DNA of 64,000 nucleotides, from the NCBI RefSeq assembly GCF_030143255.1, contig NZ_JARJNR010000002.1, forward strand, positions 186,001 through 250,000, written 5' to 3'. The notes beneath the pieces are model-generated. The model saw only the letters and a program-made list of their open reading frames with translations. It ran no database searches and was not told the origin of the DNA. Source of the DNA: Frigidibacter sp. SD6-1 (GTDB taxonomy: Bacteria; Pseudomonadota; Alphaproteobacteria; Rhodobacterales; Rhodobacteraceae). Shown here piece after piece: positions 38,882 to 47,076 of the stretch. Position 1 is the stretch's first letter. Each line of letters begins with the position of its first letter. The position numbers were made by a program, and so were the translations under genes.

Positions 38882-38931
38882 GAGGCCTCCTGCCTCCCGA
38901 CCCTAGGCGGGCGCGCGGGCACCGACAAGCC

Positions 38932-40527
38932 TCACCAGCGGCCGCAGTCCGCCCGCATGTCGCCGGGCGCCAGCCGGATCGGAAAGCGCGCGCGGATCGC
39001 CGCATCGCGGTCGGGATCGGCCAGCGACGGGTAATGGCTGCCGAGGATGTCCTGCACGCGGCCCCGCGCATGGTCCATGATCGTCGGACGCCCCGTCGAG
39101 GCCCACATCGACAGAGTCTGGCGGTCGGCAACCTCGGGGTAGAGGAACTCCGATTGCATGAGGCTCAGCGTCTGCGCATGGCCGAGGTAATGGTTCGGGC
39201 CCCTCAAGACCACATCCTCCATCACCTCGTAGGACAGAGTGTCATCCGTCACTTCGATCCCCCTCAGCGCCCGCTGGACGGTGCCCAGAAGCTCGTTATC
39301 CATCACCATCGCCTCGAACGAGGTGGCGAGTAGCGACGACATCATCCCCGCCGCCTCATAGACCATATTGCCGCCCGCGAGCCCCGCGAGCGCGACCGTC
39401 AGCCCCTTTTCGAACCCCGCCTGATAGTCGAGCGCCTTCGAATCCGTCATCCCCGCCGCGACCGAGCCGGGCAGGTCATAGAACCGCGCCATCTGCGCCG
39501 CGCCTGCCATCAGCACCGCCTCCTCGCCCGAGCCGCCGGTGAAGGCGCCGGTCCTGAGGTCCGACACGAAGACCCAGTTGCCGAAGAACATCTTGGCGCC
39601 CTTGCGGGTGAGATGGACCTGGACAAGCGCGGCGAGCGTCTCGGCGCAGGCCTGGACCAGGGCGCCTGCAAGGGCGGCAGGCGCCGTGGCGCCCGCCTGC
39701 GGCGCCACGCACATGTCCGAGATGATGCCAAGTTCCGCGCAACGCACCTGTACCGCACTCGTATCCGTCCCGAACCGCAAGGGCGAGACGACCGGGCAGT
39801 GCCCGACCTGGAAGAAGGGCCGCTTCAGGAATGCCCCCTCCTCGCCCAGCACCATGTCAGCAAGGGCCACCACCTCATCGACATGCTCGGCATTGGCCAT
39901 GGAAAAGCCGAAGCTTTTCGTCGTGCCCGCCATGCCGGCATAGGCGACCGAGAGATTGTGCGCGCGGATATCCTCGATGTCGGTCGCCACGATCGGCTGG
40001 CCGACATGGTGGATATGGTCCAGCCGGTCAGCCAGCCGGTAATAGTCATAGAGGTCAAGAAGGGTCGAGGGCCGGTGCTCGCCGGTCTTGAAATCGATCA
40101 CCTGCACGGCCTCGCCCGCCGTGCAGAAATGCACGCGGTCCTCGCCGACCATCCGGTCATGCGACGGATCGCGGGCAAAGATCGGGAAGGCGCGGGCCTG
40201 CGCCGCCACGACATCTTCGACCAGCGCGCGCGGGAAGCAGAGCCGCCCGTGTGCATTCAGCCAGCAGCCGGCATCGAGCGCGCGCTTCAGCGTCGCCGGA
40301 ATCGGGTCGGCCATCCCGATCCGTTCCAGCACATCAAGCGCGGTTTCATGGATCCGCGCCATGTCGCGATCGCCCAGCGGCCGGTACTGTCCGCCCGCCA
40401 GCCCCGGGCGCACGACATCGGCCGCAACCATCGCCGCCCGCGCCGCGCGCCGGGCATCCCGGCCGCCACTTCTGGCGGCTCGCGACTGGCCTGCAACTGG
40501 CGCGGCTTCACTCGTCTGACCCGTCAT
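38932..40527 (-). CDS. MttB-family trimethylamine methyltransferase-like protein
   Basis: A 531-residue member of the MttB superfamily. The N-terminal 35 residues are Ala/Arg-rich, then the TIM-barrel region runs to the end (HETALDVLERIGMADP, RMVGEDRVHFCTAGEAVQVI, GAFTGGSGEEAVLMAGAAQM, GMMSSLLATSFEAMVMD). Archaeal MttB uses pyrrolysine; the bacterial group lacks it and includes enzymes that demethylate glycine betaine and related amines. Substrate here is unknown. A palindrome suited to a TetR regulator lies upstream (40586). No corrinoid protein gene is nearby. Confidence 0.87.
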   Translation of the reverse strand: MTGQTSEAAPVAGQSRAARSGGRDARRAARAAMVAADVVRPGLAGGQYRPLGDRDMARIHETALDVLERIGMADPIPATLKRALDAGCWLNAHGRLCFPRALVEDVVAAQARAFPIFARDPSHDRMVGEDRVHFCTAGEAVQVIDFKTGEHRPSTLLDLYDYYRLADRLDHIHHVGQPIVATDIEDIRAHNLSVAYAGMAGTTKSFGFSMANAEHVDEVVALADMVLGEEGAFLKRPFFQVGHCPVVSPLRFGTDTSAVQVRCAELGIISDMCVAPQAGATAPAALAGALVQACAETLAALVQVHLTRKGAKMFFGNWVFVSDLRTGAFTGGSGEEAVLMAGAAQMARFYDLPGSVAAGMTDSKALDYQAGFEKGLTVALAGLAGGNMVYEAAGMMSSLLATSFEAMVMDNELLGTVQRALRGIEVTDDTLSYEVMEDVVLRGPNHYLGHAQTLSLMQSEFLYPEVADRQTLSMWASTGRPTIMDHARGRVQDILGSHYPSLADPDRDAAIRARFPIRLAPGDMRADCGRW

Positions 40528-40585
40528 CCCGACCTCCCCGGCGAAGGCACGCCGAAAGGCGGCTGGCGGACAGGCTGCATCATTC

Positions 40586-40599
40586 TGACTGACCAGTCA
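40586..40599 (-). promoter_or_regulatory. Operator-like palindrome upstream of mttB
   Basis: TGACTG and CAGTCA arms flank a two-base centre (AC), a perfect 6-bp dyad of the kind used by TetR-family repressors. It is centred about 65 bases before the mttB start and overlaps the stop codon of the upstream gene. Confidence 0.5.
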
Positions 40600-41247
40600 A
40601 CAAGAATCCATCCAACCCGGCGGCGCACCCGCCGCCGCGAGCCTGGCGAAAATGCGCAGCGCATGGCTCGGGTCGGTTGAGGCGTCCGGCAGAACCGGGT
40701 CATAGGCGGCGCGCAGAAGCGCCGCGATCTCTGATCGTAGGGTTACCCGCCCCTCTGCGGCGATCAGGGGTGAACGGTCACGGAAGGCAGTGTCCGACCA
40801 CAGAAGCAGGCACTGCAGCGCGACGGTCAGGCCAAGGTCCGCGGCCGGCATGTCGGCCAGCGCGCCCTCCATCCTGAGAAAGACGAAGGCCGCGCGGACC
40901 GCTCCATCCGCCTCGAAGCGGAAATACCGGTACTGGTCGGCAGCCTCTCGCCCGAGCCGCGGCGCAAGCCGGTCGAGCCCGGGCACCAGATCGGCGACAC
41001 CGGGCAGGTCCGCCACCTCCTGCCAGTCGCGGAAGAAGAAGATCATCAGGTTCGCGCCAAGCTCTGCATCGGTCTCGGCCAAAGGATGGCCCGCCGTCGC
41101 CGCGACCGCGCTGATCGCCCCTTTGATCGTTGCCAGTGTCTCGTCCTGGACGCCGAACACAACGGGCGCAACCGGCCGCCGCCAGCGGGCGAAGGCGAAG
41201 CGTCCGTCCGGTCGGGTGAATTGGGATGCGATCTCGTCTGGGCTCAT
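40597..41247 (-). CDS. Hypothetical protein
   Basis: A 216-residue soluble protein with no signal peptide and no motif I recognise. It has segments such as ANLMIFFFRDWQEV, DQYRYFRFEADGAVRAAFVF and AVALQCLLLWSD-like ALQCLLLWSDTAF. It is likely conserved in relatives given its codon use and ordered composition. Lying between ruvB and mttB, it is separated from mttB by the palindrome at 40586. I do not assign a function. Confidence 0.7.
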   Translation of the reverse strand: MSPDEIASQFTRPDGRFAFARWRRPVAPVVFGVQDETLATIKGAISAVAATAGHPLAETDAELGANLMIFFFRDWQEVADLPGVADLVPGLDRLAPRLGREAADQYRYFRFEADGAVRAAFVFLRMEGALADMPAADLGLTVALQCLLLWSDTAFRDRSPLIAAEGRVTLRSEIAALLRAAYDPVLPDASTDPSHALRIFARLAAAGAPPGWMDSC

Positions 41248-41309
41248 GGGTCAACCTTTCGCCCGCCCCATAATCCGCGTCGGGCCAGAGGTCCAGAACG
41301 ACGGTGCCG

Positions 41310-41372
41310 CCGAAGAATTTTCGCGAAAATTCTTCGGTCCAGCGGAAAAATCTTCGCGAAGATTTTTCCGCT
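41310..41372. repeat. Two adjacent perfect palindromes downstream of ruvB
   Basis: The first, 41310-41337, is a perfect 28-bp palindrome with arm CCGAAGAATTTTCG. The second, 41341-41372, is a perfect 32-bp palindrome with arm AGCGGAAAAATCTTCG. They begin nine bases after the ruvB stop on the minus strand and likely form its 3' end. Layout resembles the arrays at 25244, 52488 and 60644. Confidence 0.85.
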
Positions 41373-41381
41373 CGGGCAGCG

Positions 41382-42410
41382 CTACTTTCCGAACAGGTCG
41401 GATTGCCCGGTCGCCCGCGGCTGCGGCAGGCCGAGATGGGTCCAGGCCTTCTGGGCAAGCATCCGGCCGCGCGGCGTGCGCTGGATCAGGCCCTGCTGCA
41501 AAAGGAAGGGCTCGATCACCTCCTCGATCGCATCGCGACTTTCGGAGAGCGCCGCCGACAGCGTCTCGACCCCGACCGGCCCGCCCGCGTAATTCTCGGC
41601 GATCAAAGTCAGATAGCGCCGGTCGGCTCCATCGAGGCCGAGGTGATCGACGCCGAGCCGGGTCAGCGCGCTGTCGGCAATGGCGCGGGTCAGCCGCCCG
41701 TCGCCCTCGACCAGTGCGAAATCGACGACGCGGCGCAGAAGGCGGCCCGCGATGCGCGGCGTGCCGCGCGCGCGCCGGGCGATCTCGAGCGTGCCTTCCG
41801 GATCCGAGGAGATGCCCATCAGCCGCGCCCCGCGCGCCACGATCAGGTCCAGTTCCGCGACCGTGTAGAACTGCAGCCGGGTCGGAATGCCGAACCGGTC
41901 GCGGAGCGGCGTGGTCAGAAGGCCGAGCCGCGTCGTGGCGCCCACAAGCGTGAAGGGTTGCAATTCGATCCGGACGGTCCGGGCGGCAGGACCCTCGCCG
42001 ATCACCAGATCAAGCTCGAAATCCTCCATCGCCGGGTAGAGCACTTCCTCGACCGCCGGGTTCAGCCGGTGGATCTCGTCGATGAAGAGCACATCGCGCG
42101 CCTCGAGATTGGTCAGGATCGCGGCAAGGTCGCCCGCCCGCGCCAGCACCGGCCCCGAGGTCATGCGGAAATTGACGCCCAGTTCCTTCGCCATGATCTG
42201 GGCGAGCGTGGTCTTGCCGAGGCCCGGCGGGCCATGAAAAAGCGTATGGTCCATCGCCTCGCCGCGCATGCGCGCGCTTTCGATGAAGACGCGCAGGTTG
42301 GCCCGCGCCTCCTCCTGGCCCACAAATTCGGTCAGGGCCTGAGGTCGGAGCGCCCGGTCGGCATCCTCGGGCTGCGGCGCGGCGCGAAGGGTGGGGTCGG
42401 GCGTCAGCAT
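41382..42410 (-). CDS. ruvB: Holliday junction branch migration helicase RuvB
   Basis: A 342-residue AAA+ motor. Walker [11 protein letters not shown], Walker [10 protein letters not shown], sensor [19 protein letters not shown] and the C-terminal winged helix ([13 protein letters not shown]) are present. The ATG at 42410 gives the usual start. It follows ruvA with a 63-bp gap that carries a hairpin-motif repeat in opposite orientation. Confidence 0.96.
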   Translation of the reverse strand: MLTPDPTLRAAPQPEDADRALRPQALTEFVGQEEARANLRVFIESARMRGEAMDHTLFHGPPGLGKTTLAQIMAKELGVNFRMTSGPVLARAGDLAAILTNLEARDVLFIDEIHRLNPAVEEVLYPAMEDFELDLVIGEGPAARTVRIELQPFTLVGATTRLGLLTTPLRDRFGIPTRLQFYTVAELDLIVARGARLMGISSDPEGTLEIARRARGTPRIAGRLLRRVVDFALVEGDGRLTRAIADSALTRLGVDHLGLDGADRRYLTLIAENYAGGPVGVETLSAALSESRDAIEEVIEPFLLQQGLIQRTPRGRMLAQKAWTHLGLPQPRATGQSDLFGK

Positions 42411-42420
42411 CGGCAACAGC

Positions 42421-42468
42421 GTGGGGGCTCTGCCCCCACACCCCCGGGATATTTGCAAACGAAAGAGC
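42421..42468 (+). repeat. Hairpin plus GGATATTT motif between ruvA and ruvB
   Basis: GTGGGGGC pairs with GCCCCCAC (42421-42439, loop TCT), followed by CCCCCGGGATATTTGC and CGAAAGAGC (42440-42468). It matches the family at 22891, 38344, 38389 and 57680. Here it lies antisense to the ruv operon, between two genes expected to be co-transcribed. Confidence 0.65.
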
Positions 42469-42473
42469 GCATA

Positions 42474-43136
42474 TTACCCCTTCGGTGCCAGGAGTTTCAG
42501 CGCCGCGCGGATCAGCGCGGGCGTTGCGGCACCCTCGTTCTCGCCTGCAGCCTGCGCCACGGCGCTCGCGGCCTCGGACTGGGCATAGCCGAGGTTGAGA
42601 AGGGCCGAGAGCGCGTCGGCGGTTGCGGCGGCGGAAGGCGCGGGCGCGGACCTTGGTGCCGACTTCGGCGCGGGCGCGTCCATCTCGATCACCGCCGATG
42701 CATCGACCGTCAGCGTGCCGCCAAGCGCCATGACCGAGGGCGCCTTGTCCTTCAGCTCCATCACCACCCGCTGCGCGAGCTTCGGCCCCACCCCCGGCGC
42801 GGCCTTGATCGCCCCCCAGTCGCCAAGGGCAATCGCCCGGCCCGCCCCTTCGGCGCCAAGCGTGCCGAGGATCGCCATCGAGGCTTTGGCGCCGACCCCC
42901 TGCACCGTGGTCAGAAGCCGGTGCCATTCCTTTTCCAGAAGCGTCGGGAAACCGAAGAGCTGCAGCAGATCCTCGCGCACCAGAAGTTCGGTATACAGCG
43001 CGCAGGCCTCGCCCACCGGCGGCAGGCTTGCGGCAGTGCGCTGCGAGATATGGACCACATAGCCCACGCCCCGCACATCGATCAGCACCTGATCGGCGGC
43101 GCGGTGCAGGATGACCCCGGCGATGCGCCCGATCAT
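42474..43136 (-). CDS. ruvA: Holliday junction protein RuvA
   Basis: A 220-residue protein: N-terminal OB fold ([20 protein letters not shown]), helix-hairpin-helix part ([37 protein letters not shown]), a flexible Ala/Pro linker (about 145-172) and domain III. Its first four bases overlap the end of ruvC. Confidence 0.95.
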   Translation of the reverse strand: MIGRIAGVILHRAADQVLIDVRGVGYVVHISQRTAASLPPVGEACALYTELLVREDLLQLFGFPTLLEKEWHRLLTTVQGVGAKASMAILGTLGAEGAGRAIALGDWGAIKAAPGVGPKLAQRVVMELKDKAPSVMALGGTLTVDASAVIEMDAPAPKSAPRSAPAPSAAATADALSALLNLGYAQSEAASAVAQAAGENEGAATPALIRAALKLLAPKG

Positions 43137-43636
43137 GCCGCCCCCTTCAGCGCCGCGGCCAGCCGCCCGGCACTTTGCAGATGATGGGCATGGCAGATGG
43201 CGATCGCCAGCGCATCCGCCGCGTCCGGCCCGGCCAAATCGACCCCGGGCAGCTGGAAGCGGACCATATGCGCGATCTGGCCCTTGTCGGCGTGACCCAC
43301 GCCCACCACCGCCTTCTTCACCGCGTTCGGCGCATATTCGCCCACCGCGATCCCCGCCTGCGCGGGCACCAGCATCGCGATCCCGCGCGCCTGGCCAAGC
43401 TTCAGCGTCGCCGCGCCATCCTTGTTCACGAAGGTCTGCTCGACCGCCGCCGCATCGGGGCTGTGATCCGCGACCACCCGCGTCAGCGCGAAATGCAGCG
43501 ACAGAAGCCGCTGGCCAAGGTCGTCGCCCTCGGAATGGACTATTCCATTGGCCACATGCGCAAGCCGCGATCCCGCCACATCGATCACGCCCCAGCCGAG
43601 GTTGCAAAGGCCCGGATCGATCCCGAGAACGCGCAT
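43133..43636 (-). CDS. ruvC: Crossover junction endodeoxyribonuclease RuvC
   Basis: A 167-residue resolvase with RNase H-like fold. The acidic residues are in [10 protein letters not shown] (Asp7), [12 protein letters not shown] and the C-terminal [14 protein letters not shown]. It heads ruvCAB. A dyad GTTCT-N7-AGAAC at 43654-43670 lies 17 bases upstream. Confidence 0.95.
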   Translation of the reverse strand: MRVLGIDPGLCNLGWGVIDVAGSRLAHVANGIVHSEGDDLGQRLLSLHFALTRVVADHSPDAAAVEQTFVNKDGAATLKLGQARGIAMLVPAQAGIAVGEYAPNAVKKAVVGVGHADKGQIAHMVRFQLPGVDLAGPDAADALAIAICHAHHLQSAGRLAAALKGAA

Positions 43637-43983
43637 GAAGTGCCTGCCTGTTGGTTCTTTTCCAGAGAACTAGCACGAAAGGAGAACATCGCAAAGGACA
43701 AAGCGAACCGAAAGCCATGACCTGAGCGGGCAGCTTTTCCGCCGATTTTCGACACCACACAGAGGAAAAGCGACAAAACTCCCGGCATGAATGTCACAAA
43801 AATGCTTTAATTGTTTACCGTTTCGCACCGAACATCGGATCCGTTCGGCAAGATCATAGATATGCAACTAGTGCATGGCTGAAATGCTTTTCCGGGCCTA
43901 GCTCCGTTATCTCGGATGTACTATCTGTCATTGCGTCGAGGGCGAGATGCCGTCGACCGCTGTATGTGAGAGAGGACATGAAC
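43637..43983. promoter_or_regulatory. Divergent control region between ruvC and the DUF1127 gene
   Basis: A 347-bp stretch without a credible gene. Next to ruvC is the dyad GTTCT-N7-AGAAC (43654-43670); its GTTC/GAAC halves recall LexA sites, but alphaproteobacterial LexA boxes are direct GTTC repeats, so this is uncertain. A second dyad, CCGAAC with GTTCGG, spans 43828-43848. The DUF1127 gene is preceded by GAGAGAGGAC as a ribosome-binding site. Confidence 0.4.
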
Positions 43984-44178
43984 ATGACCGCGTTTGAAAC
44001 GACCCGCACCACGACCGGCTTCAGTGCTCTGAACCTGGTGAGCAACCTTGTCGCTTCGATCGCTTCCTGGAACGACGCGCGTGTTACGCGCAACGCCCTG
44101 TCGAAGCTTTCGGATCGCGAGCTCGACGATATCGGCCTCTGCCGGGGCGACATCGAATTCCTCGCGTCGCGCGCCTGA
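43984..44178 (+). CDS. DUF1127 small protein
   Basis: A 64-residue basic protein ending in the DUF1127 signature: ALSKLSDRELDDIGLCRGDIEF. In Rhodobacter such proteins are stress-induced and influence RNA turnover or sRNA processing; this is family knowledge, not shown here. ATG 43984 is favoured by spacing from AGAGG (eight bases); ATG 43978 is an alternative. It is followed by a strong intrinsic hairpin, so it is monocistronic. Confidence 0.88.
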   Translation: MTAFETTRTTTGFSALNLVSNLVASIASWNDARVTRNALSKLSDRELDDIGLCRGDIEFLASRA

Positions 44179-44210
44179 TCAAGGCCAGCGCGACCGGCGA
44201 CTAGGTCGCC

Positions 44211-44243
44211 AGAAGGCCCCGCGGTTCACCCGCGGGGCCTTCT
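44211..44243. terminator. Strong terminator after the DUF1127 gene
   Basis: A perfect 14-bp stem (AGAAGGCCCCGCGG and its complement) with loop TTCAC, followed by GCATTTCC. Since a convergent gene ends at 44294, it may act in both directions. In some Rhodobacter relatives sRNAs arise from such DUF1127 3' regions. Confidence 0.82.
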
Positions 44244-44293
44244 GCATTTCCACCTTTGACATGACTGCTCCGGATAGGGTCCCGCGGCCCGCG

Positions 44294-44641
44294 TCAACCG
44301 AGTGCTGTGCGGATCTTGTCAGCGAGAAACAGGGTGAACGGATCGGGCGCCATCAGAAGGGCGCCTGCCCGGTCGACGTCGGTCCCTGCCCGCAGCACCG
44401 CCACGCGCAGGTCATAGGCCTCGGCCCCGATGGCCACGTGCATTGCCGCCTTGAAGACGAAGATGAACGCGATCACCATGAGGAGGATCGAGGGCAGACG
44501 CGATCCCTGCTCGCGGCGCCGCCGCGCCGAATAGTGCGACATGCCGATCGTCCCCTCGGCCTCGAAACCGCCGCCGGCAGCGTGAATACGCTGAATACGG
44601 TCGAGACGCCCGTGGAAGTTCCGCATGTTCGGATCGTGCAT
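44294..44641 (-). CDS. Small single-span membrane protein, hypothetical
   Basis: A 115-residue protein: a soluble N-terminus (FHGRLDRIQRIHAAGGGFEAEG), one membrane helix (about 47-66, LPSILLMVIAFIFVFKAAMHV) and a cytoplasmic or periplasmic C-terminal part. The ATG at 44641 follows GGGAGG with good spacing. No known family recognised. It lies upstream-facing from prmA's end, on the same strand as prmA would not be, separated by 75 bp. Confidence 0.65.
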   Translation of the reverse strand: MHDPNMRNFHGRLDRIQRIHAAGGGFEAEGTIGMSHYSARRRREQGSRLPSILLMVIAFIFVFKAAMHVAIGAEAYDLRVAVLRAGTDVDRAGALLMAPDPFTLFLADKIRTALG

Positions 44642-44716
44642 TCTTGCCTCCCGGGCCCCCACCCGAGGTGAATATGATGATTGTCGGGCAAATACGGCGA
44701 AAATAGGGCGGATTGT

Positions 44717-45586
44717 TCAGCTTTTGACCAGTTCGAGAGTCACCCACTCGCCAATGTCCTCGCGATGCGCCGGGGCCAGTCCGAAGGACATGTACTTTTG
44801 GACAAGTTCGTCGGCCTGAGAGGTCAGGATGCCCGACAGGATCGCACGACCGCCGACGGTCAGGTTCGCGGCCAGATCGGGCGCAAGGGCAAGCAGCGGG
44901 CCCTTGAGAATATTGGCAAAAATCAGGTCGTAAGGCGCGCGTGACCGCAGGTCGGACTGGTCGAACCCGGCCGCCTCCACGACCTCCACGCGCCCCGCCT
45001 GCCCGTTTGCCGCCACATTCGACCGCGCCACATCGACCGCCACCGGATCGATGTCAGAGGCGATAGTGGCACAGTCCCAGATCGCCGCCGCCGCCATCGC
45101 CAGAACCGCCGTGCCGCAGCCGATATCGGCGACGTTCCTCGCGCGCACCCCTTCACGGTCGATTCGGTCCAGCGCCAGAAGGCAGCCCTTGGTCGTGCCG
45201 TGATGGCCCGTGCCAAAGGCCATCGCCGCCTCGATCAGAAGGGCGACCGAGCCCTCCGGCACCTTGTCGGCATCATGGCTGCCATAGACGAAGAAGCGCC
45301 CGGCCTCGACCGGCTGCAATTCGCGCTTCACATGGGCGACCCAGTCGGTCTGCGGCACTTCCGACACGGCAAAGGGCGCCGCACCATAGATCGCGGCCAT
45401 CAGCGCCAGCACGATATCATCAGGCTCTTCCTCGAAATAGGCGCCGACCTCATAGCGCCCCGACCCGTCCTCGATCTCGAAGCAGCCGACGCCGGTCGGT
45501 TCGGGGTCGAACCCTTCAAGGCTTTCGGCCAGTGCCTCGGCCGCCTCGCGCGTGGCAAGGGTCGTCAGGGCGGAATAGAACGGCAT
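44717..45586 (-). CDS. prmA: Ribosomal protein L11 methyltransferase
   Basis: A 289-residue SAM methyltransferase. N-terminal substrate-binding domain (about 1-95), then MAFGTGHHGTTKGCLLAL, motif I VADIGCGTAVLAMAAA and the catalytic-loop-like LIFANILKGPLLALAPDL. It trimethylates L11 in the bacteria studied. The MATE gene lies 29 bases upstream on the same strand. Confidence 0.92.
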   Translation of the reverse strand: MPFYSALTTLATREAAEALAESLEGFDPEPTGVGCFEIEDGSGRYEVGAYFEEEPDDIVLALMAAIYGAAPFAVSEVPQTDWVAHVKRELQPVEAGRFFVYGSHDADKVPEGSVALLIEAAMAFGTGHHGTTKGCLLALDRIDREGVRARNVADIGCGTAVLAMAAAAIWDCATIASDIDPVAVDVARSNVAANGQAGRVEVVEAAGFDQSDLRSRAPYDLIFANILKGPLLALAPDLAANLTVGGRAILSGILTSQADELVQKYMSFGLAPAHREDIGEWVTLELVKS

Positions 45587-45615
45587 GGCGGGCCTCCTCG
45601 TGGGTCGGGCCGGGC

Positions 45616-46989
45616 TTAGGCGCGCGCGGCCGCAGGGTCAAGCGCCGGCACGGCGGCCCGGAGCCGCGCGATATGGCGCCAGGCCAGCCAGGCCGCCAGC
45701 GTACCCGCGATCAGGTTGGCGGCGGCATTGGCCCAGACGATCCCCTCGGCCGCGAAAAGACGGCTGAAAAGCAGGGCCGCCGGAAACATCATCACCCCGT
45801 CGCGCAACCAGTTGGCGGCGGTGCTGGCCAGCGGCCGCCCGAGGCTGTTGAAGCTCGCGTTCGCCACGAAAAGCGCCCCCGTCGCGATGAAGGCGCCGGC
45901 CGCCCAATGGGTGAAGGTGCGGACGATCGCCTGACCCTCGGCCGACAGGCCGAACGAGGTCGAGATCGGCCCGGTCAGCGCCGCCATCAGCGCCCAGGTG
46001 CACAAAGTGTAGATCGCGCAGAATTTCAGCGCCGCGACAAAGGCCTCCGCCACCCGGTCAAGCCGCTTGGCCCCGTAGTTCTGACCGATGATGCCGCCGA
46101 TGGCACCCGACAGCGCGAAGATGCCGCCAAAGGCGAGGATGGTCAGCCGCATCACCACGCCCCAGCCTGCAATCGCGCCCTCGCCATACTGCGCAATCTC
46201 GCGCGTCAGGATCCAGTTGCCGAACGGGGTCGCAAGCTGCGTCGCCACGGCGGGCAGGGCGATGGCCGCATAGGGCCGCAGGAACAGGGCGAAATCCGAC
46301 AGAAGCGGGCGCGCGAGCAGGTCATGCGTGCGGATCAGGAACCAGAAACCGACGCCGCAGGCCACCAGCCGCGCGATGACGATCGACCAGCCCGCCCCGT
46401 CGATCCCCCAATCCATCCAGACGATGAGCATCGGGTCCAGCACCACCGCAACCAGACCGCCGGTCATCGTCACCGCCATCGACCGCCAGGCATCGCCCGC
46501 CGACCGCAGCAGCGAGGCCGCCATGATCGCCGCAGAGATCAGGAGCATCGAGGGCAGGGTGATCGCCAGGAACCGCTCCGCCATCTCCAGCACCTGCCCC
46601 TCGGCGCCCGAGGCCCGAAGGATCGCATGCCGAAACAGCCAGACAATCAGGGAAAGGACCACCTGCACCGAAAGCGTGACCACCATCGCGACCGAGGCGA
46701 TCCGCCGCGCGCGCGCACGCTCGCCCATGCCGATGGCGCGCGATACCAGCACCACCGCGCCGATCATCATGCCCACACCCAGCGAGATGATGGCGAATTG
46801 CAAGGTCCCCGCGATGCCGACCGCCGCCATCTCCGCCTCGATCCGGCGCTGGGAAATCCACCACAGCGCCAGGAAATCGACGAGGAAGGTGAAGGACAGG
46901 CCCAGAGCGCCCGACAGGGCCATCACCGTCACATGCCGCATCAGGCTGCCGGTGACGAATTTTGCTTCCGGGGCGGCGGGGCGGCTCAT
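45616..46989 (-). CDS. MATE-family efflux transporter
   Basis: A 457-residue membrane protein with about twelve helices in two MatE halves (residues about 20-215 and 240-440). Both halves show the GxxxG-rich helix pattern (QFAIISLGVGMMIGAVVLVS; SGAIGGIIGQNYGAKRLDRV). It would export cationic drugs or metabolites with sodium or protons. Substrate cannot be told. Confidence 0.88.
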   Translation of the reverse strand: MSRPAAPEAKFVTGSLMRHVTVMALSGALGLSFTFLVDFLALWWISQRRIEAEMAAVGIAGTLQFAIISLGVGMMIGAVVLVSRAIGMGERARARRIASVAMVVTLSVQVVLSLIVWLFRHAILRASGAEGQVLEMAERFLAITLPSMLLISAAIMAASLLRSAGDAWRSMAVTMTGGLVAVVLDPMLIVWMDWGIDGAGWSIVIARLVACGVGFWFLIRTHDLLARPLLSDFALFLRPYAAIALPAVATQLATPFGNWILTREIAQYGEGAIAGWGVVMRLTILAFGGIFALSGAIGGIIGQNYGAKRLDRVAEAFVAALKFCAIYTLCTWALMAALTGPISTSFGLSAEGQAIVRTFTHWAAGAFIATGALFVANASFNSLGRPLASTAANWLRDGVMMFPAALLFSRLFAAEGIVWANAAANLIAGTLAAWLAWRHIARLRAAVPALDPAAARA

Positions 46990-47076
46990 ATGCGTCTCCT
47001 CTTCCGCCGCCAGCGTTAGCGCAACCCGTGGCCGAGCACCATGCCCGACGGACCGGCCCGCCTCGCGAACCCGGGT

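Noticed and set aside
38932-40527. Pyrrolysine use in the MttB-like gene
   Set aside because: The frame is uninterrupted with no in-frame TAG before the end, and bacteria of this group are not known to encode pyrrolysine.
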